Translations under genes and position numbers: made by a program
Notes under the pieces: model-generated
Databases searched by the model: none
What the model was told of the DNA's origin: nothing
What the model saw: the letters and a program-made list of their open reading frames with translations, nothing else
DNA from: Nitrospira sp. CG24B
GTDB lineage: Bacteria; Nitrospirota; Nitrospiria; Nitrospirales; Nitrospiraceae
NCBI GenBank assembly: GCA_002869845.2
Contig: NEWS02000015.1
Location: 42,721 to 106,720, forward strand
DNA: 64,000 nucleotides
Direction of reading: 5' to 3'
Shown here: piece by piece, positions 43,088 to 52,024 of the stretch
How positions within the stretch are numbered: the first letter of the stretch is position 1
Layout of the letters: each line of letters opens with the position of its first letter

Positions 43088-43288
43088 TCATTCCTGCATC
43101 TGCGCCGGCGGGCATTTTACCGAGCCATAAGAACAGAACACGCAGCAGTCTCCGTCTTTTCGCCGCAGCACCGCTTTACATTGCGGGCATTCATAAACCT
43201 GTAAACATGCGTCTGTCGGCATTGTTTCTTCCACAGCGTTCTGACAGTGCGGACACGTCAGAACCGATAGAAGCAGTACCTCTGCCAT
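43088..43288 (-). CDS. GDCCVxC-motif small metal protein
   Basis: 66 residues with three Cys groups: C-P-H-C (12-15), C-P-Q-C (34-37) and G-D-C-C-V-F-C (46-52), then S-V-K-C-P. This is the GDCCVxC family, usually beside merT, in which some relatives carry selenocysteine; here the sites are all Cys. It is cytosolic and may accept Hg(II) from MerT. ATG 43288 follows GAAAGGAGTGAT. It lies ten bases after merT, so both belong to one transcript from the operator at 43670. Confidence 0.85.
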   Translation of the reverse strand: MAEVLLLSVLTCPHCQNAVEETMPTDACLQVYECPQCKAVLRRKDGDCCVFCSYGSVKCPPAQMQE

Positions 43289-43298
43289 ATCACTCCTT

Positions 43299-43637
43299 TC
43301 ATGGCGCAACCCACGGCACCGCCAGCAGGGCGAGCGCCAGCACCGTGACCACCAAAAACATGCTGCGCTGGCGTTTGATTGTGCGCGGATCGGCGCATGG
43401 TGTGCCGGGGACACAAGGTTGTGGATTTAGATAGACCTTCCGAAAGGATAGTCCTAAGAACAGCAACGTTAAACCAATGAACAGCGGGCGCAACGGTTCC
43501 AGCGCGGTCAAGGTGCTAATCCATGTCCCACTGATACCAAGTGCCAGCAGGACAAGTGGCGCGACACAGCACACGGACGCGCCGATCGCAGTCAGCACAC
43601 TCGCAATGAGCGTTCCCTTTCCATTTCCTAAATCCAT
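43299..43637 (-). CDS. merT: Mercuric transport protein MerT
   Basis: 112 residues, three membrane helices. Cys pair C23-C24 in the first helix (S-V-C-C-V-A-P-L-V-L) and a cytosolic pair C75/C81 (P-Q-P-C-V-P-G-T-P-C) are the residues that pass Hg(II) inwards. E-P-L-R-P-L-F-I-G between them is the family core. ATG 43637 has GGAGGTAAAGCT before it. The in-frame ATG 43670 falls in the -10 box of the promoter, so it cannot be the start. No merA reductase or merP is in view; the carrier at 31869 is unlinked. Confidence 0.9.
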   Translation of the reverse strand: MDLGNGKGTLIASVLTAIGASVCCVAPLVLLALGISGTWISTLTALEPLRPLFIGLTLLFLGLSFRKVYLNPQPCVPGTPCADPRTIKRQRSMFLVVTVLALALLAVPWVAP

Positions 43638-43669
43638 AGCTTTACCTCCAGAGCCGCTTGGTTGATTCA

Positions 43670-43700
43670 TCCTAAACCCTGTACTAAGGTACGGAATCAA
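43670..43700 (-). promoter_or_regulatory. mer operator-promoter
   Basis: Reading the minus strand: TTGATT (43695-43700), 19-base spacer CCGTACCTTAGTACAGGGT, TTAGGA (43670-43675). The dyad CCGTAC...GTAC and the 19-base spacer match the classical MerR operator. It drives merT and the GDCCVxC gene; merR starts at 43713 on the other strand, so MerR can regulate both. Confidence 0.85.
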
Positions 43701-43712
43701 GGGGGTAATTCA

Positions 43713-44138
43713 ATGGCTCAGGAATTAACGATAGGAAAGGTGGCGAAGCTGGCTGAGGTCAACGTCGAAACGATCCGCTATTACCAAAGGCGGGGGCTTC
43801 TCGCGGAGCCGGACAAACCTTACATGGGATACCGCCGCTATCCGGCGGACATCGTGAAGCACATCCGCTTCATCAAGCGCGCTCAGGCTCTTGGGTTTAC
43901 CCTGAATGAGGTAGCAGTCCTTATGGAATTGGAGGAAGCGCGTGCCTGTGGCAAGACCCGCGCTCTCGCCCGAGACAAGATCAACGCCATTGACCAGAAA
44001 ATGAGCGGACTCACGAGTATGCGTAAGGCATTGGCCACGCTCGTTCGGCAATGCGAAGCCGGAGAGGCTACAAAAGGCTGCCCCATTATTCGAGCTCTTG
44101 AACAGAGTGAATCTTCTCGTACTGCTCCTGCACGGTAG
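43713..44138 (+). CDS. merR: Mercury-responsive regulator MerR
   Basis: 141 residues. Helix-turn-helix V-N-V-E-T-I-R-Y-Y-Q-R, wing Y-R-R-Y-P-A-D-I-V, then the dimer helix. The three Hg ligands are in place: Cys79, Cys114 and Cys123, with the 35- and 9-residue spacing of known MerR proteins. It binds the operator at 43670-43700 and activates merT when Hg(II) is bound. ATG 43713 has GGGGGTAATTCA before it; an upstream ATG at 43662 lies across the operator and is rejected. C-terminus is polar. Confidence 0.92.
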   Translation: MAQELTIGKVAKLAEVNVETIRYYQRRGLLAEPDKPYMGYRRYPADIVKHIRFIKRAQALGFTLNEVAVLMELEEARACGKTRALARDKINAIDQKMSGLTSMRKALATLVRQCEAGEATKGCPIIRALEQSESSRTAPAR

Positions 44139-44391
44139 AAGAGTCCTCCCAGCCAAATTTCTGCTGGTTGTAGGTGGTGCTAGTGAACAAGTTCACATGC
44201 CCGAGTTACCATATCCTTCGACAACAGATCCACCGCATCCGGGTGACACGATCCGAAGACCTCCACCAGGAAAGAGCAGCTCTGCGGCGTCATTGGTCCC
44301 ACTGCGCAGGGAAAGGTCTTACATTGCATTTGTGTTCCGCCGCGAGCGCGTCATCAGAGGCGACCCGCACATCGAAAGGAGCGTACCCAAT

Positions 44392-44649
44392 ATGCCACGG
44401 TGGCGCGTGAAATCTTTGAAGGGCTATGAAGGGCGGGTTGTCCTGGATGCGGAACGGATCCTGAGCGCGATGAAGCGCTACAAACATGCCAAACGGAGGC
44501 CGACCAGTGTCGACTTGGAGAAGCGGACGATCCGTCGACTGAAGATTATTGCCAAGGAGCAGGGGATTCCCTCTCAAGTGGTGATTCGGATCTTTATCAC
44601 CTATGATCTGGAGGCTATGAAGAAACCTCGTGACGTGCCCTGGAACTAG
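44392..44649 (+). CDS. Ribbon-helix-helix DNA-binding protein
   Basis: 85 residues. The C-terminal half has T-S-V-D-L-E-K-R-T-I-R-R-L-K-I-I-A-K-E-Q-G-I-P-S-Q-V in pieces, the beta-strand plus two-helix pattern of CopG/BrnA-type regulators. The first 40 residues are basic (W-R-V-K-S-L-K-G-Y, M-K-R-Y-K-H-A-K-R-R). In related conjugation loci a CopG-like regulator precedes trbB, so it may control transfer genes; an antitoxin role is the alternative, but no toxin gene adjoins it. ATG 44392 follows AAAGGAGCGTACCCAAT. The upstream open frame from 44098 overlaps merR and is not used. Confidence 0.75.
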   Translation: MPRWRVKSLKGYEGRVVLDAERILSAMKRYKHAKRRPTSVDLEKRTIRRLKIIAKEQGIPSQVVIRIFITYDLEAMKKPRDVPWN

Positions 44650-45412
44650 CTGATGCGAACACCGCTCACGCAGATGAGCAGTGAAAGACCAACCAGACGC
44701 ACAATCAGTCGCAGACGCTCGCGAGCATGAGACGAACAGAAGAAAGAGGCGAGCCGTGAAGTTCCATCCCGTCGTCCCCATCTTCTGGGAATAACCTTGT
44801 GAACAGATCAAGGGGTACCCACACCTCGCAGAAAATTAACGTTTGTTCAGCAAGTTGCCTGCTCTTTAGGTATCTGTATTATGCGGACCTCGCCACAACT
44901 GGTTGTGACGGGCCAGCGACCGATCCAACTGGAGGCAAGCCGGGATAACGGAATTTGCGATCAGATGACCGATTCCCTTGGCTCATCCACGACTTCGGTC
45001 CTGCCGTCGAGACTCTCACCTGCACAGACCGTCTCCTCCCCGCCCCATGAAGCCGGGAGGAGACTATGGCCACCAGCGATCGCTCAGCTATCCGCACTTT
45101 CCTCAGAAGGTTTCTCCACAGGATCGGGAAAGTCCTCTTCTATTGTAAGGCGTGACACATTTTAGAATGCTCGAACGGGCTAACCATCTGAAGGAGGTCC
45201 AATTTCGCTGAGGAGAGGTCGGAGATGTATCGGTGAACGGGGAATTTCTCTAGAAATCCAGCAAACATAAGTATATATACGTTTGGAGACGTACCATTTC
45301 CCGAATGGCGTCACATCTGAGAAGGAGACGTGTGGGCCTCTTGGCCTCGAGGTGATGCAACGCAGACGTCTGACGGTAGGCGCACGGGTCACCTGACCAA
45401 GGAGGAAGAGAC
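44650..45412. other. 763-base region without a clear gene
   Basis: No open frame here has a convincing start or relatives. There is an inverted repeat TACGT/ACGTA at about 45278-45293 within A/T-richer DNA (AAGTATATATACG), a likely regulatory spot. A strong ribosome site (CAAGGAGGAAGAGAC) ends the region before GTG 45413. A transfer origin could lie here, but no known oriT core is recognised. Confidence 0.4.
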
Positions 45413-45808
45413 GTGCCAGGACTATCTCGCCACCAACCTGTAGAACCGAGAAGGAACACACGATCACACGTCCCTCGTCGGAGCGGGAGGGGCGTGAACG
45501 GGACCGCTGTTCGAGATAGCACAACGCGTGCCGACCCACCGATGATCGTCTGTGCCCGCTACGATGTCTTACGGGCCTTAGCGGAGGCCTCTGGTGTGGA
45601 ACAAATCACGTTATGGGCCATCCCGAATAAAAAATATCAGGTGAGTTTTCGGATCAAGAACCACGCGCAGGAATGGTATCTCTCCACCCTTCGGAATAAA
45701 GCGACGCCTCGTGCCTTCGTGAATCTTGGCGCGGCGGCCCATATCGCCTATGGCCTCGCCCACGCGCCGATCATGATCGTGAACATGTCCAAAGCGCTGC
45801 CGAAGTAA
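45413..45808 (+). CDS. Hypothetical protein upstream of trbB
   Basis: 131 residues from GTG 45413, which has the strongest ribosome site of the area (AAGGAGGAAGAGAC); ATG 45542 has none and would give 88 residues. The first ~43 residues are Arg-rich and disordered-looking (R-R-N-T-R-S-H-V-P-R-R-S-G). The rest is a compact alpha/beta domain (V-L-R-A-L-A-E-A-S-G-V, F-R-I-K-N-H-A-Q-E-W-Y-L, A-H-I-A-Y-G-L-A-H). No family is recognised. The place just before trbB suggests a transfer-related or regulatory role. The N-terminus could bind DNA. Confidence 0.6.
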   Translation: MPGLSRHQPVEPRRNTRSHVPRRSGRGVNGTAVRDSTTRADPPMIVCARYDVLRALAEASGVEQITLWAIPNKKYQVSFRIKNHAQEWYLSTLRNKATPRAFVNLGAAAHIAYGLAHAPIMIVNMSKALPK

Positions 45809-45930
45809 CCCGTCCGTGTCAGTGTCCTCCACCGCATACACTGTTCAATAAGTACGGCCTTTCGGTAGAGGCCCGTCCCTACACGGCTCTACACTGCAAA
45901 AATAATTATCGCTCTATGCAGCATAACGTC

Positions 45931-46000
45931 TTGACAGGCGTTTCCCATTAACGTAGTAGTGCGAACAAAAAGTGAGTAGGCACTACATATTAGGTACAAT
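45931..46000 (+). promoter_or_regulatory. trb operon promoter region with inverted repeat
   Basis: TTGACA (45931-45936) with a weak TAGTAG -10 (45954-45959), and a second good -10, TACAAT (45995-46000). An inverted repeat GTAGTGC (45956-45962) / GCACTAC (45980-45986), 17 bases apart, covers the first -10 and lies ahead of the second, fitting a repressor site. It is the only plausible start for the 11-kb trb transcript. Confidence 0.6.
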
Positions 46001-46034
46001 ACGTACGCGGTTGTGCAGGCGTACCTCGTAACGA

Positions 46035-47006
46035 GTGAGCACAGCGATTCGCATGGATGACGGACTCTCGACGCGAGAGCGGGCCCGCCGGATGATTGAA
46101 CGGGACATGGGCACACAGTTGCTTGCAACCCTGCGTGACCCCAGCACCGTGGAAGTCATGCTCAACGCGGATGGGCGGCTCTGGTGTGAACGGCTGGGAC
46201 AGGGGATGGAGTGTATTGGGACAGTTCAACCCGCCCGTGCGGAAGCCATCATCAAAACCGTGGCGGGGTTTCATCGCAAGGAAATCACCCGTCAGTCTCC
46301 CTACCTTGATGGCGAATTTCCCCTCGACGGTTCCCGCTTTGCGGCGCAAATTCCGCCGATTGTCGCCGCGCCGACCTTTGCGATCCGCAAACGGGCGCTC
46401 GCGGTCTATCAGGTTGAGCAGTATGTGGAGCAGGGGATCATGACGGCTCGGCAACGGGATGTGCTCCTCACCGCCATCACCACCCGGCGCAATATATTGG
46501 TGGTGGGCGGGACCGGCTCAGGCAAGACCACACTCGTGAATGCGCTCATCGACACGATGATGAGCACCTTTCCCCACCTCCGCATGTTCATCTTCGAGGA
46601 TACGGCCGAAATCCAATGTCGTGCGGAGAACTGCGTGCAGTACCACACCACCGTGGATGTCACGATGGCGAAGCTCTTAAAGATCTCCATGCGGATGCGC
46701 CCCGACACGATCTTGGTCGGAGAAGTCCGAGGACCGGAAGCCTTGGATCTCCTCATGGCCTGGAACAGCGGACATGAGGGGGGCATCGCAACCTTGCATG
46801 CCAACCATGCCAGAGCCGGGCTCTCGAAACTGGCGCTCTATATCAGCATGAACCAGGACTATCCCAAACCGATTGAACCGCTCATCGCCGAAGCCGTGCA
46901 GGTTGTGGTGCACATCACGCGCTGTGCGGAGGGGCGTCGGGTCGACGACATACTCGAAGTCCAGGGCTATGAGCATGGACAGTACCTCACACGATCACTG
47001 ATTTAA
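46035..47006 (+). CDS. trbB: Conjugal transfer secretion ATPase TrbB
   Basis: 323 residues, VirB11/TrbB class of hexameric ATPases. Walker A G-G-T-G-S-G-K-T at ~158-165, Asp box F-E-D-T-A-E-I-Q, Walker B region [12 protein letters not shown], and the His box [12 protein letters not shown]. It powers pilus and channel assembly on the cytosolic face. GTG 46035 is assigned; ATG 46053 is an in-frame alternative (M-D-D-G-L-S). It opens the trb cluster, 17 bases ahead of trbC, which has its own ribosome site. Confidence 0.95.
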   Translation: MSTAIRMDDGLSTRERARRMIERDMGTQLLATLRDPSTVEVMLNADGRLWCERLGQGMECIGTVQPARAEAIIKTVAGFHRKEITRQSPYLDGEFPLDGSRFAAQIPPIVAAPTFAIRKRALAVYQVEQYVEQGIMTARQRDVLLTAITTRRNILVVGGTGSGKTTLVNALIDTMMSTFPHLRMFIFEDTAEIQCRAENCVQYHTTVDVTMAKLLKISMRMRPDTILVGEVRGPEALDLLMAWNSGHEGGIATLHANHARAGLSKLALYISMNQDYPKPIEPLIAEAVQVVVHITRCAEGRRVDDILEVQGYEHGQYLTRSLI

Positions 47007-47023
47007 CTGAAGGAGCACGATTG

Positions 47024-47437
47024 ATGGAACAAGCCGGGGACGGATCGCATTGGACAGACTCTCTGTGGTGCTTGGGCCTCCTCCTGATGTTGTGGGCATT
47101 CATGCTTCCGCATGACGCCTACGCGGCGGGGACAGCCGGGGGAGGGCTTCCTTATGAATCCGCCTTGACCCGGTTGCGCGCGTCGATCACCGGCCCCGTC
47201 GCCTTTACCCTCTCGTTGATCGGGATTGTGGGAGCAGCAGGGGCATTGATCTTCGGCGGTGAGTTGACCGGATTTCTCCGCATGATGGTCTTCCTCGTGT
47301 TGTTGATCGCCATTCTGGTGGGAGCCCAAAACGTGCTGACCACGCTCTTTGCCGCTGGAGCCGAGATCGCGTGGAGCGGGGAGGGGATAGATGTGATCGT
47401 GTCATGGCCTCAGTCTGAACTCGTGAGGCTGAGCTAG
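47024..47437 (+). CDS. trbC: TrbC conjugative pilin precursor
   Basis: About 137 residues: a long leader (~1-35, ending D-A-Y-A-A-G) and two membrane segments in the second half ([25 protein letters not shown]). These are typical of TrbC/VirB2 pilins, which are cut and in IncP plasmids made circular by TrbF-type peptidase action of TraF. It is the main pilus subunit. ATG 47024 follows AAGGAGCACGATTG. The gene lies between trbB and trbD as in RP4. TraF is not in view. Confidence 0.88.
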   Translation: MEQAGDGSHWTDSLWCLGLLLMLWAFMLPHDAYAAGTAGGGLPYESALTRLRASITGPVAFTLSLIGIVGAAGALIFGGELTGFLRMMVFLVLLIAILVGAQNVLTTLFAAGAEIAWSGEGIDVIVSWPQSELVRLS

Positions 47438-47439
47438 CG

Positions 47440-47751
47440 ATGGCGCTCCGCAAGATCCCGATTCGTCGCGTCATGCATCGGGACAATCTGTTCTTGGGCG
47501 GGGATCGTGAACTGGTGCTGTTCTGTGGTGCCGTCGCGTTTGCGCTGGTCTTCACCGCGCAAGAGCTAAGGGCCGGGATCGTCGGTGTGAGTCTGTGGTT
47601 TGTCATGCTCGCTCTCCTGCGACTCATGGCCAAAGCCGATCCCAAGCTTCGGCAGGTCTATCTCCGCCAGTTGCGCTACAAACCCTACTATCCCGCCCGC
47701 AGCACGCCCTGGCGGATCAACAGCGCCAGGCAAGGGAACCAGTATTCATGA
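47440..47751 (+). CDS. trbD: TrbD inner-membrane protein
   Basis: 103 residues with R-R-V-M-H-R-D-N-L-F-L-G-G-D-R-E-L at the front and two hydrophobic segments at ~28-62, the VirB3/TrbD pattern. It helps to place TrbE at the membrane. It begins two bases after trbC, and its last bases overlap the trbE start (ATGA), implying coupling. The polar tail (Y-Y-P-A-R-S-T-P-W) is a family feature. Confidence 0.9.
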   Translation: MALRKIPIRRVMHRDNLFLGGDRELVLFCGAVAFALVFTAQELRAGIVGVSLWFVMLALLRLMAKADPKLRQVYLRQLRYKPYYPARSTPWRINSARQGNQYS

Positions 47752-50354
47752 TGGTGGTACTGACCGTCGTGATTGCCGGGCTGGGTCTCGTCTTCCTCTT
47801 GTTGCTGATCCAACGAGTTCGAGAAGCCGATGCACACGTGACGTTGAAGAAACATCGGTCACAGGACGCGGGCCTGTCGGATCTCTTGATCTACGCGGCC
47901 ATGGTCGAGGATGGCGTGATCGTCGGGAAAAACGGCTCGCTCATGGCGGCCTGGATCTACCGCGGCGACGACCAGGCCAGTAGTACGGAACCCCAGCGCG
48001 AAGCCCTGTCGTTTCGGATCAATCAAGCCTTGAGTTCGTTCGGTAATGGCTGGATGGTGCATGTGGACGCAGTACGGCGTCGGGCGGCCGGCTATGCCGC
48101 ACCCGGTCTCTCCCATTTTCCCGATCCGCTGACCGCCGCGTTGGACGAAGAACGGCGTCGGCTCTTTGAAGGATTGGGAACCATGTACGACGGGTACTTT
48201 GTGGTCACGCTGACGTATCTCCCGCCGTTGGTCGCACAGAGAAAGTTCGTGGAATTGATGTTCGACGATGACCAGGCGGCCGTCACGGCCCAGGACCGGA
48301 CGACGGGACTGGTGGAGCAGTTCACCCGGGACTGCGCAGCCTTTGAATCGCGCTTGTCGTCAGTTTTCCGGCTGCATCGCCTCCGTGGACAGTCTCTCGT
48401 CCTCGAAGATGGGTCGACCGTCATCCATGACGAATTCCTCCGCTGGCTGCAACGCTGTGTGACCGGCATCAATCAGCCGGTGTCCTTATCCGCCCATCCG
48501 ATGTATCTCGATGCCGTGATCGGCGGACAGGAAGTCTGGACGGGCGTCATTCCGAAAATCGGCCGGCAGTACATGCAGGTGGTGGCGATCGAAGGCTTCC
48601 CCCTCGACAGTACTCCCGGCATCCTGACATCGCTCGGGGAGCTGCCCATCGAGTACCGCTGGTCCTCCCGCTTTATCTTCATGGACTCACACGAGGCCGT
48701 GCGCGCGTTGACGACCTATCGGCGGAAATGGAAGCAGAAGATCCGAGGATTCCTCGATCAAATCACCAACTCGCAGACCGGTCCATTGGACCAGGATGCG
48801 ATGGCCATGGTGGCCGATGCGGAGGCCGCCATGGGGGAGGTGAACAGTGGAGTGATCGGGATGGGGTACTACACGAGTGTGGTGGTGCTCATGGATGAAG
48901 ATCGAGCCGAAGTGGAACGGTCGGCGCGACGCATCGAAAAGGCGATCCATCAGCTCGGATTCGCCGCACGGATTGAAACGCTTAATACGATGGACGCTTT
49001 TCTGGGCAGCTTGCCGGGACATGGCGTCGAAAACGTCCGGCGTCCGCCGTTGAATACCATGAATCTGGCGGATCTCTTGCCGACCAGTACGATCTGGACC
49101 GGCAGCGCCACCGCGCCCTGTCCCATGTATCCGCCGAACGCCCCGCCCTTGGTGCAGTGCGTCACCCATGGCGCCACCCCGTTCCGGCTGAATCTCCATG
49201 TGCGGGATGTCGGCCATACCCTGATGCTCGGACCGACCGGCTCAGGCAAATCGACGCATCTCGGGATGCTGGCCGCGCAACTGCGCCGCTATGCCGGCAT
49301 GTCGGTCTATGTCTTCGATAAGGGCCAGTCGATGTATCCCCTGGCGGCGGCGATTCGAGCCCACACGAACGGACAGAGCGGACTGCACTTCACCATCGCG
49401 GGGGATACGCAGGACTTAGCCTTCTGCCCGCTCCAATTTTTGGAGACCAAAGGGGATCGGGCCTGGGCGTTGGAGTGGATCGATACCATGTTGGCGCTGA
49501 ACGGCGTGAAGACCACGCCGCTCCAACGGAACGCCATCGCGGAAACGGTCATGGCGCTGTACGCCAATGAGGTGAGTCATGACTCTGCATACGGGCAGGA
49601 CCGGCCGCCGGCCTCGCTCTCCGATTTCGTGAATATGGTGCAGGATGAAGCCATCCGTGAAGCCCTGAAGCAATACACCGTGAGCGGGGCCCTGGGACAT
49701 CTGCTCGACGCCGAACGGGACGGTCTCGCGCTCGCGGATTTCATGGTGTTTGAAATCGAGGAGTTGATGGGGCTCGGGGACAAATATGCGCTCCCCACCC
49801 TGTTGTATCTCTTTCGGCGGATCGAACGGAGTATGCAAGGGCAGCCTAGCGCCATCATCGTCGATGAAGCCTGGTTGATGCTCGGGCATCCGGTGATCCG
49901 CGACAAGATTCGGGAATGGTTGAAAGTCCTGCGCAAGGCCAATTGCCTGGTGGTGCTGGCGACTCAGAGTCTCACCGATGCGGCGAACTCCGGCATTTTG
50001 GATGTGATCGTCGAATCCACCGCGACCAAAATCTTTTTGCCCAATGTCTTTGCGCGCGATGAGGACACCTCGGCCCTCTACCGCCGGATGGGGTTGAACT
50101 CGCGGCAAATTGAAATTGTGGCCACGGCTGTGCCGAAACGCCAGTACTACTACAGTTCCGAATGTGGGCATCGGCTCTACGACCTCGCATTAGGACCCTT
50201 GGCCCTCGCCTTCGTCGGCGCGTCGGATAAGGAGTCCATCGCGGAGATCCGTTCGCTGGAAGCCAAGTACGGCGAGGCCTGGACGGATGAATGGCTCGCG
50301 AGCCGTGGGCTCACGCTCCGTGACTATGGACCCTATGACGAGGTCACAGCATGA
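47748..50354 (+). CDS. trbE: TrbE conjugation ATPase (VirB4 family)
   Basis: 868 residues. N-terminal membrane segments (~3-22) precede the CagE/TrbE/VirB4 domain (G-L-S-D-L-L-I-Y-A-A-M). The ATPase part has Walker A G-P-T-G-S-G-K-S with Lys501, and Walker B I-I-V-D-E-A-W at ~703-709, then a conserved A-T-Q-S-L-T-D. It drives substrate transfer and pilus growth together with TrbB. ATG 47748 overlaps the trbD stop; a long upstream frame from 47595 is rejected because it is buried in trbD. The stop overlaps trbF. Confidence 0.95.
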   Translation: MMVVLTVVIAGLGLVFLLLLIQRVREADAHVTLKKHRSQDAGLSDLLIYAAMVEDGVIVGKNGSLMAAWIYRGDDQASSTEPQREALSFRINQALSSFGNGWMVHVDAVRRRAAGYAAPGLSHFPDPLTAALDEERRRLFEGLGTMYDGYFVVTLTYLPPLVAQRKFVELMFDDDQAAVTAQDRTTGLVEQFTRDCAAFESRLSSVFRLHRLRGQSLVLEDGSTVIHDEFLRWLQRCVTGINQPVSLSAHPMYLDAVIGGQEVWTGVIPKIGRQYMQVVAIEGFPLDSTPGILTSLGELPIEYRWSSRFIFMDSHEAVRALTTYRRKWKQKIRGFLDQITNSQTGPLDQDAMAMVADAEAAMGEVNSGVIGMGYYTSVVVLMDEDRAEVERSARRIEKAIHQLGFAARIETLNTMDAFLGSLPGHGVENVRRPPLNTMNLADLLPTSTIWTGSATAPCPMYPPNAPPLVQCVTHGATPFRLNLHVRDVGHTLMLGPTGSGKSTHLGMLAAQLRRYAGMSVYVFDKGQSMYPLAAAIRAHTNGQSGLHFTIAGDTQDLAFCPLQFLETKGDRAWALEWIDTMLALNGVKTTPLQRNAIAETVMALYANEVSHDSAYGQDRPPASLSDFVNMVQDEAIREALKQYTVSGALGHLLDAERDGLALADFMVFEIEELMGLGDKYALPTLLYLFRRIERSMQGQPSAIIVDEAWLMLGHPVIRDKIREWLKVLRKANCLVVLATQSLTDAANSGILDVIVESTATKIFLPNVFARDEDTSALYRRMGLNSRQIEIVATAVPKRQYYYSSECGHRLYDLALGPLALAFVGASDKESIAEIRSLEAKYGEAWTDEWLASRGLTLRDYGPYDEVTA

Positions 50355-51133
50355 GCAACCTGGTCGAAGCGTGGAAGGACGTGAAGTACCTATTGGGAGG
50401 GGAGCGGGCCTCCAAGGACGAACGGCAGTCTCAGATCACGATAGAGGGTGGACGACGCACCGGGGAGAGTCCGAATCCCTATCTCTCGGCTCGACGGACC
50501 TGGAACGATCTGATGAAGGCGCAGGTGGCCTCCCGTCGGTCGTGGGAACTGATCGCGATCCTCTGCTTGCTCATTGCCTTAGCCTCGGTCGGCGGCATCG
50601 CCTATGTCGGGAGCCAATCCAAATTCATCCCCTTTCTCTACAACGTCGATACCCACGGTCATGCCGTGGCCGTGGGGCCGGTCGAGAGGGCGAGCCCGAC
50701 GGATCCCCGTGTGCTGGCCGCCGCCATCGGGGACTTTATCGCCAATGCGCGGCTGGTGACGGTCGATGCCGCCTTGCAGCGCAAGGCGGTCTATCACGTG
50801 TATGCGATGTTGAGCGAACAGGATCCGGCGACCGGCAAAATGAACCAATGGATGAACGGGACCGAGGACTCGAACCCGTTCACACGGGCGGAGAAAGAAA
50901 CGGTGACGGTGGACATCTCCACGGTCCTGCCTCAAACCGCGGACACCTGGGAGGTGACCTGGCTGGAGTCCCTGTGGGACCGGAAGGGGGAGGTGAAATC
51001 CCCACCGGTCCCGATGCGGGCGCTCGTCACCGTCTATCGGGCCGAACCCTCCGCGACGGTGACCGAGGACGAATTGCGGCGCAACCCGCTCTCCGTCTAT
51101 GTCCGTGATTTCTCCTGGTCTAAACATTTGTGA
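50351..51133 (+). CDS. trbF: TrbF, VirB8-like core scaffold protein
   Basis: 260 residues: cytosolic N-terminus (N-P-Y-L-S-A-R-R-T-W-N-D-L at ~42-54), one membrane helix (~65-86), and a periplasmic VirB8-like domain (I-P-F-L-Y-N-V-D, A-I-G-D-F-I-A-N-A-R, W-E-V-T-W-L-E). It nucleates the inner-membrane complex. ATG 50351 overlaps the trbE stop (ATGA). The order trbE-trbF-trbG is that of IncP plasmids and not of the VirB type. Confidence 0.93.
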   Translation: MSNLVEAWKDVKYLLGGERASKDERQSQITIEGGRRTGESPNPYLSARRTWNDLMKAQVASRRSWELIAILCLLIALASVGGIAYVGSQSKFIPFLYNVDTHGHAVAVGPVERASPTDPRVLAAAIGDFIANARLVTVDAALQRKAVYHVYAMLSEQDPATGKMNQWMNGTEDSNPFTRAEKETVTVDISTVLPQTADTWEVTWLESLWDRKGEVKSPPVPMRALVTVYRAEPSATVTEDELRRNPLSVYVRDFSWSKHL

Positions 51134-51142
51134 GTGAGGAAC

Positions 51143-52024
51143 ATGATGAGGCTCTCAGTTCTGTGTGCGCTGCTCCTACTGCTGCCGCTCCGTGCCTTGG
51201 CTGGGAGTGACCCGAGCGTGGAGGACGTACTGACCGGCTCCAATCCGTCCCTCACGCCGCAAGAACAAGCGGGACTGGCATACGGCGAACACAGCACGGT
51301 ATCAGGCAGTGCGCCGGTGGCGGGAGCCAATGGATTCATCACATTTCCCTACGGCGTGAACCAGATCAGCATTGTCTGTGCGCCGCTGCATGTCTGCGAT
51401 GTGGCGCTGCAACCGGGTGAACAGGTGAACTCGGTCAACGTCGGCGACAATGTCCGCTGGTCGATCGAGCCTGCGCTGACCGGGAGCGGCGCCGAAGAAG
51501 TCCAGCACGTGATTATCAAACCCCGTGAAGTGGGCTTGGAGACCTCGTTGGTCGTCGCCACGAACCGCCGCGCCTATTATCTGCGGCTGCGCTCCCATAA
51601 GACGCGGTACATGCCGCAAGTCGCCTTTAGCTATCCCGAGGACTCGGCAATGAAGTTCGACCTCCTAAAGGCTCGGCAGCAGCGGGAGGTCAAAGAGAAG
51701 ACGATTCCGCAGACGCATGACTATCTGCCCAAACTGTCGTTCGAGTATGACGTGTCGGGACAGGCCGCCTGGAAACCGGTGCGAGTCTACAACGATGGCG
51801 CGAGGACCGTCATTGAAATGCCGCCGTCGATCACGCAAACCGAAGCCCCGATCCTCTTGCTCGTGCGCAAGGAAGGAGGCCTGTTCACCGAGGCCGAAGA
51901 AGTGATGGTGAACTACTCGCTGCAAGGCCATCGCTATATCGTGGATACGATCTTTGAGAAAGCGGTGCTCGTCGCAGGGGTCGGATCGAATCAAGATCGA
52001 GTCACGATCCAACGGAGGAAATGA
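51143..52024 (+). CDS. trbG: TrbG, VirB9-like outer-ring protein
   Basis: 293 residues. Signal peptide ~1-20 (L-L-L-L-L-P-L-R-A-L-A). The conserved core follows: F-P-Y-G-V-N-Q-I-S-I-V-C-A-P-L-H, T-S-L-V-V-A-T-N-R-R-A-Y-Y-L, and a C-terminal domain with P-K-L-S-F-E-Y and Q-G-H-R-Y-I-V-D-T-I-F. Together with TrbH and TrbI it forms the outer-membrane core complex. ATG 51143 is used; GTG 51134 is an in-frame alternative. The stop overlaps trbH. Confidence 0.92.
   Translation: MMRLSVLCALLLLLPLRALAGSDPSVEDVLTGSNPSLTPQEQAGLAYGEHSTVSGSAPVAGANGFITFPYGVNQISIVCAPLHVCDVALQPGEQVNSVNVGDNVRWSIEPALTGSGAEEVQHVIIKPREVGLETSLVVATNRRAYYLRLRSHKTRYMPQVAFSYPEDSAMKFDLLKARQQREVKEKTIPQTHDYLPKLSFEYDVSGQAAWKPVRVYNDGARTVIEMPPSITQTEAPILLLVRKEGGLFTEAEEVMVNYSLQGHRYIVDTIFEKAVLVAGVGSNQDRVTIQRRK

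Noticed and set aside
43668..43670. ATG at 43670 as merT start
   Set aside because: It lies within the -10 box of the mer promoter, upstream of the expected start of transcription.
44098..44391. Extension of the ribbon-helix-helix gene upstream to 44098
   Set aside because: It would overlap merR and has Pro/Arg-rich non-conserved residues; the ribosome site is directly before 44392.
44881..45165. 94-residue plus-strand frame before the trb locus
   Set aside because: No ribosome site, low-complexity Ser-rich composition and no recognisable domain.
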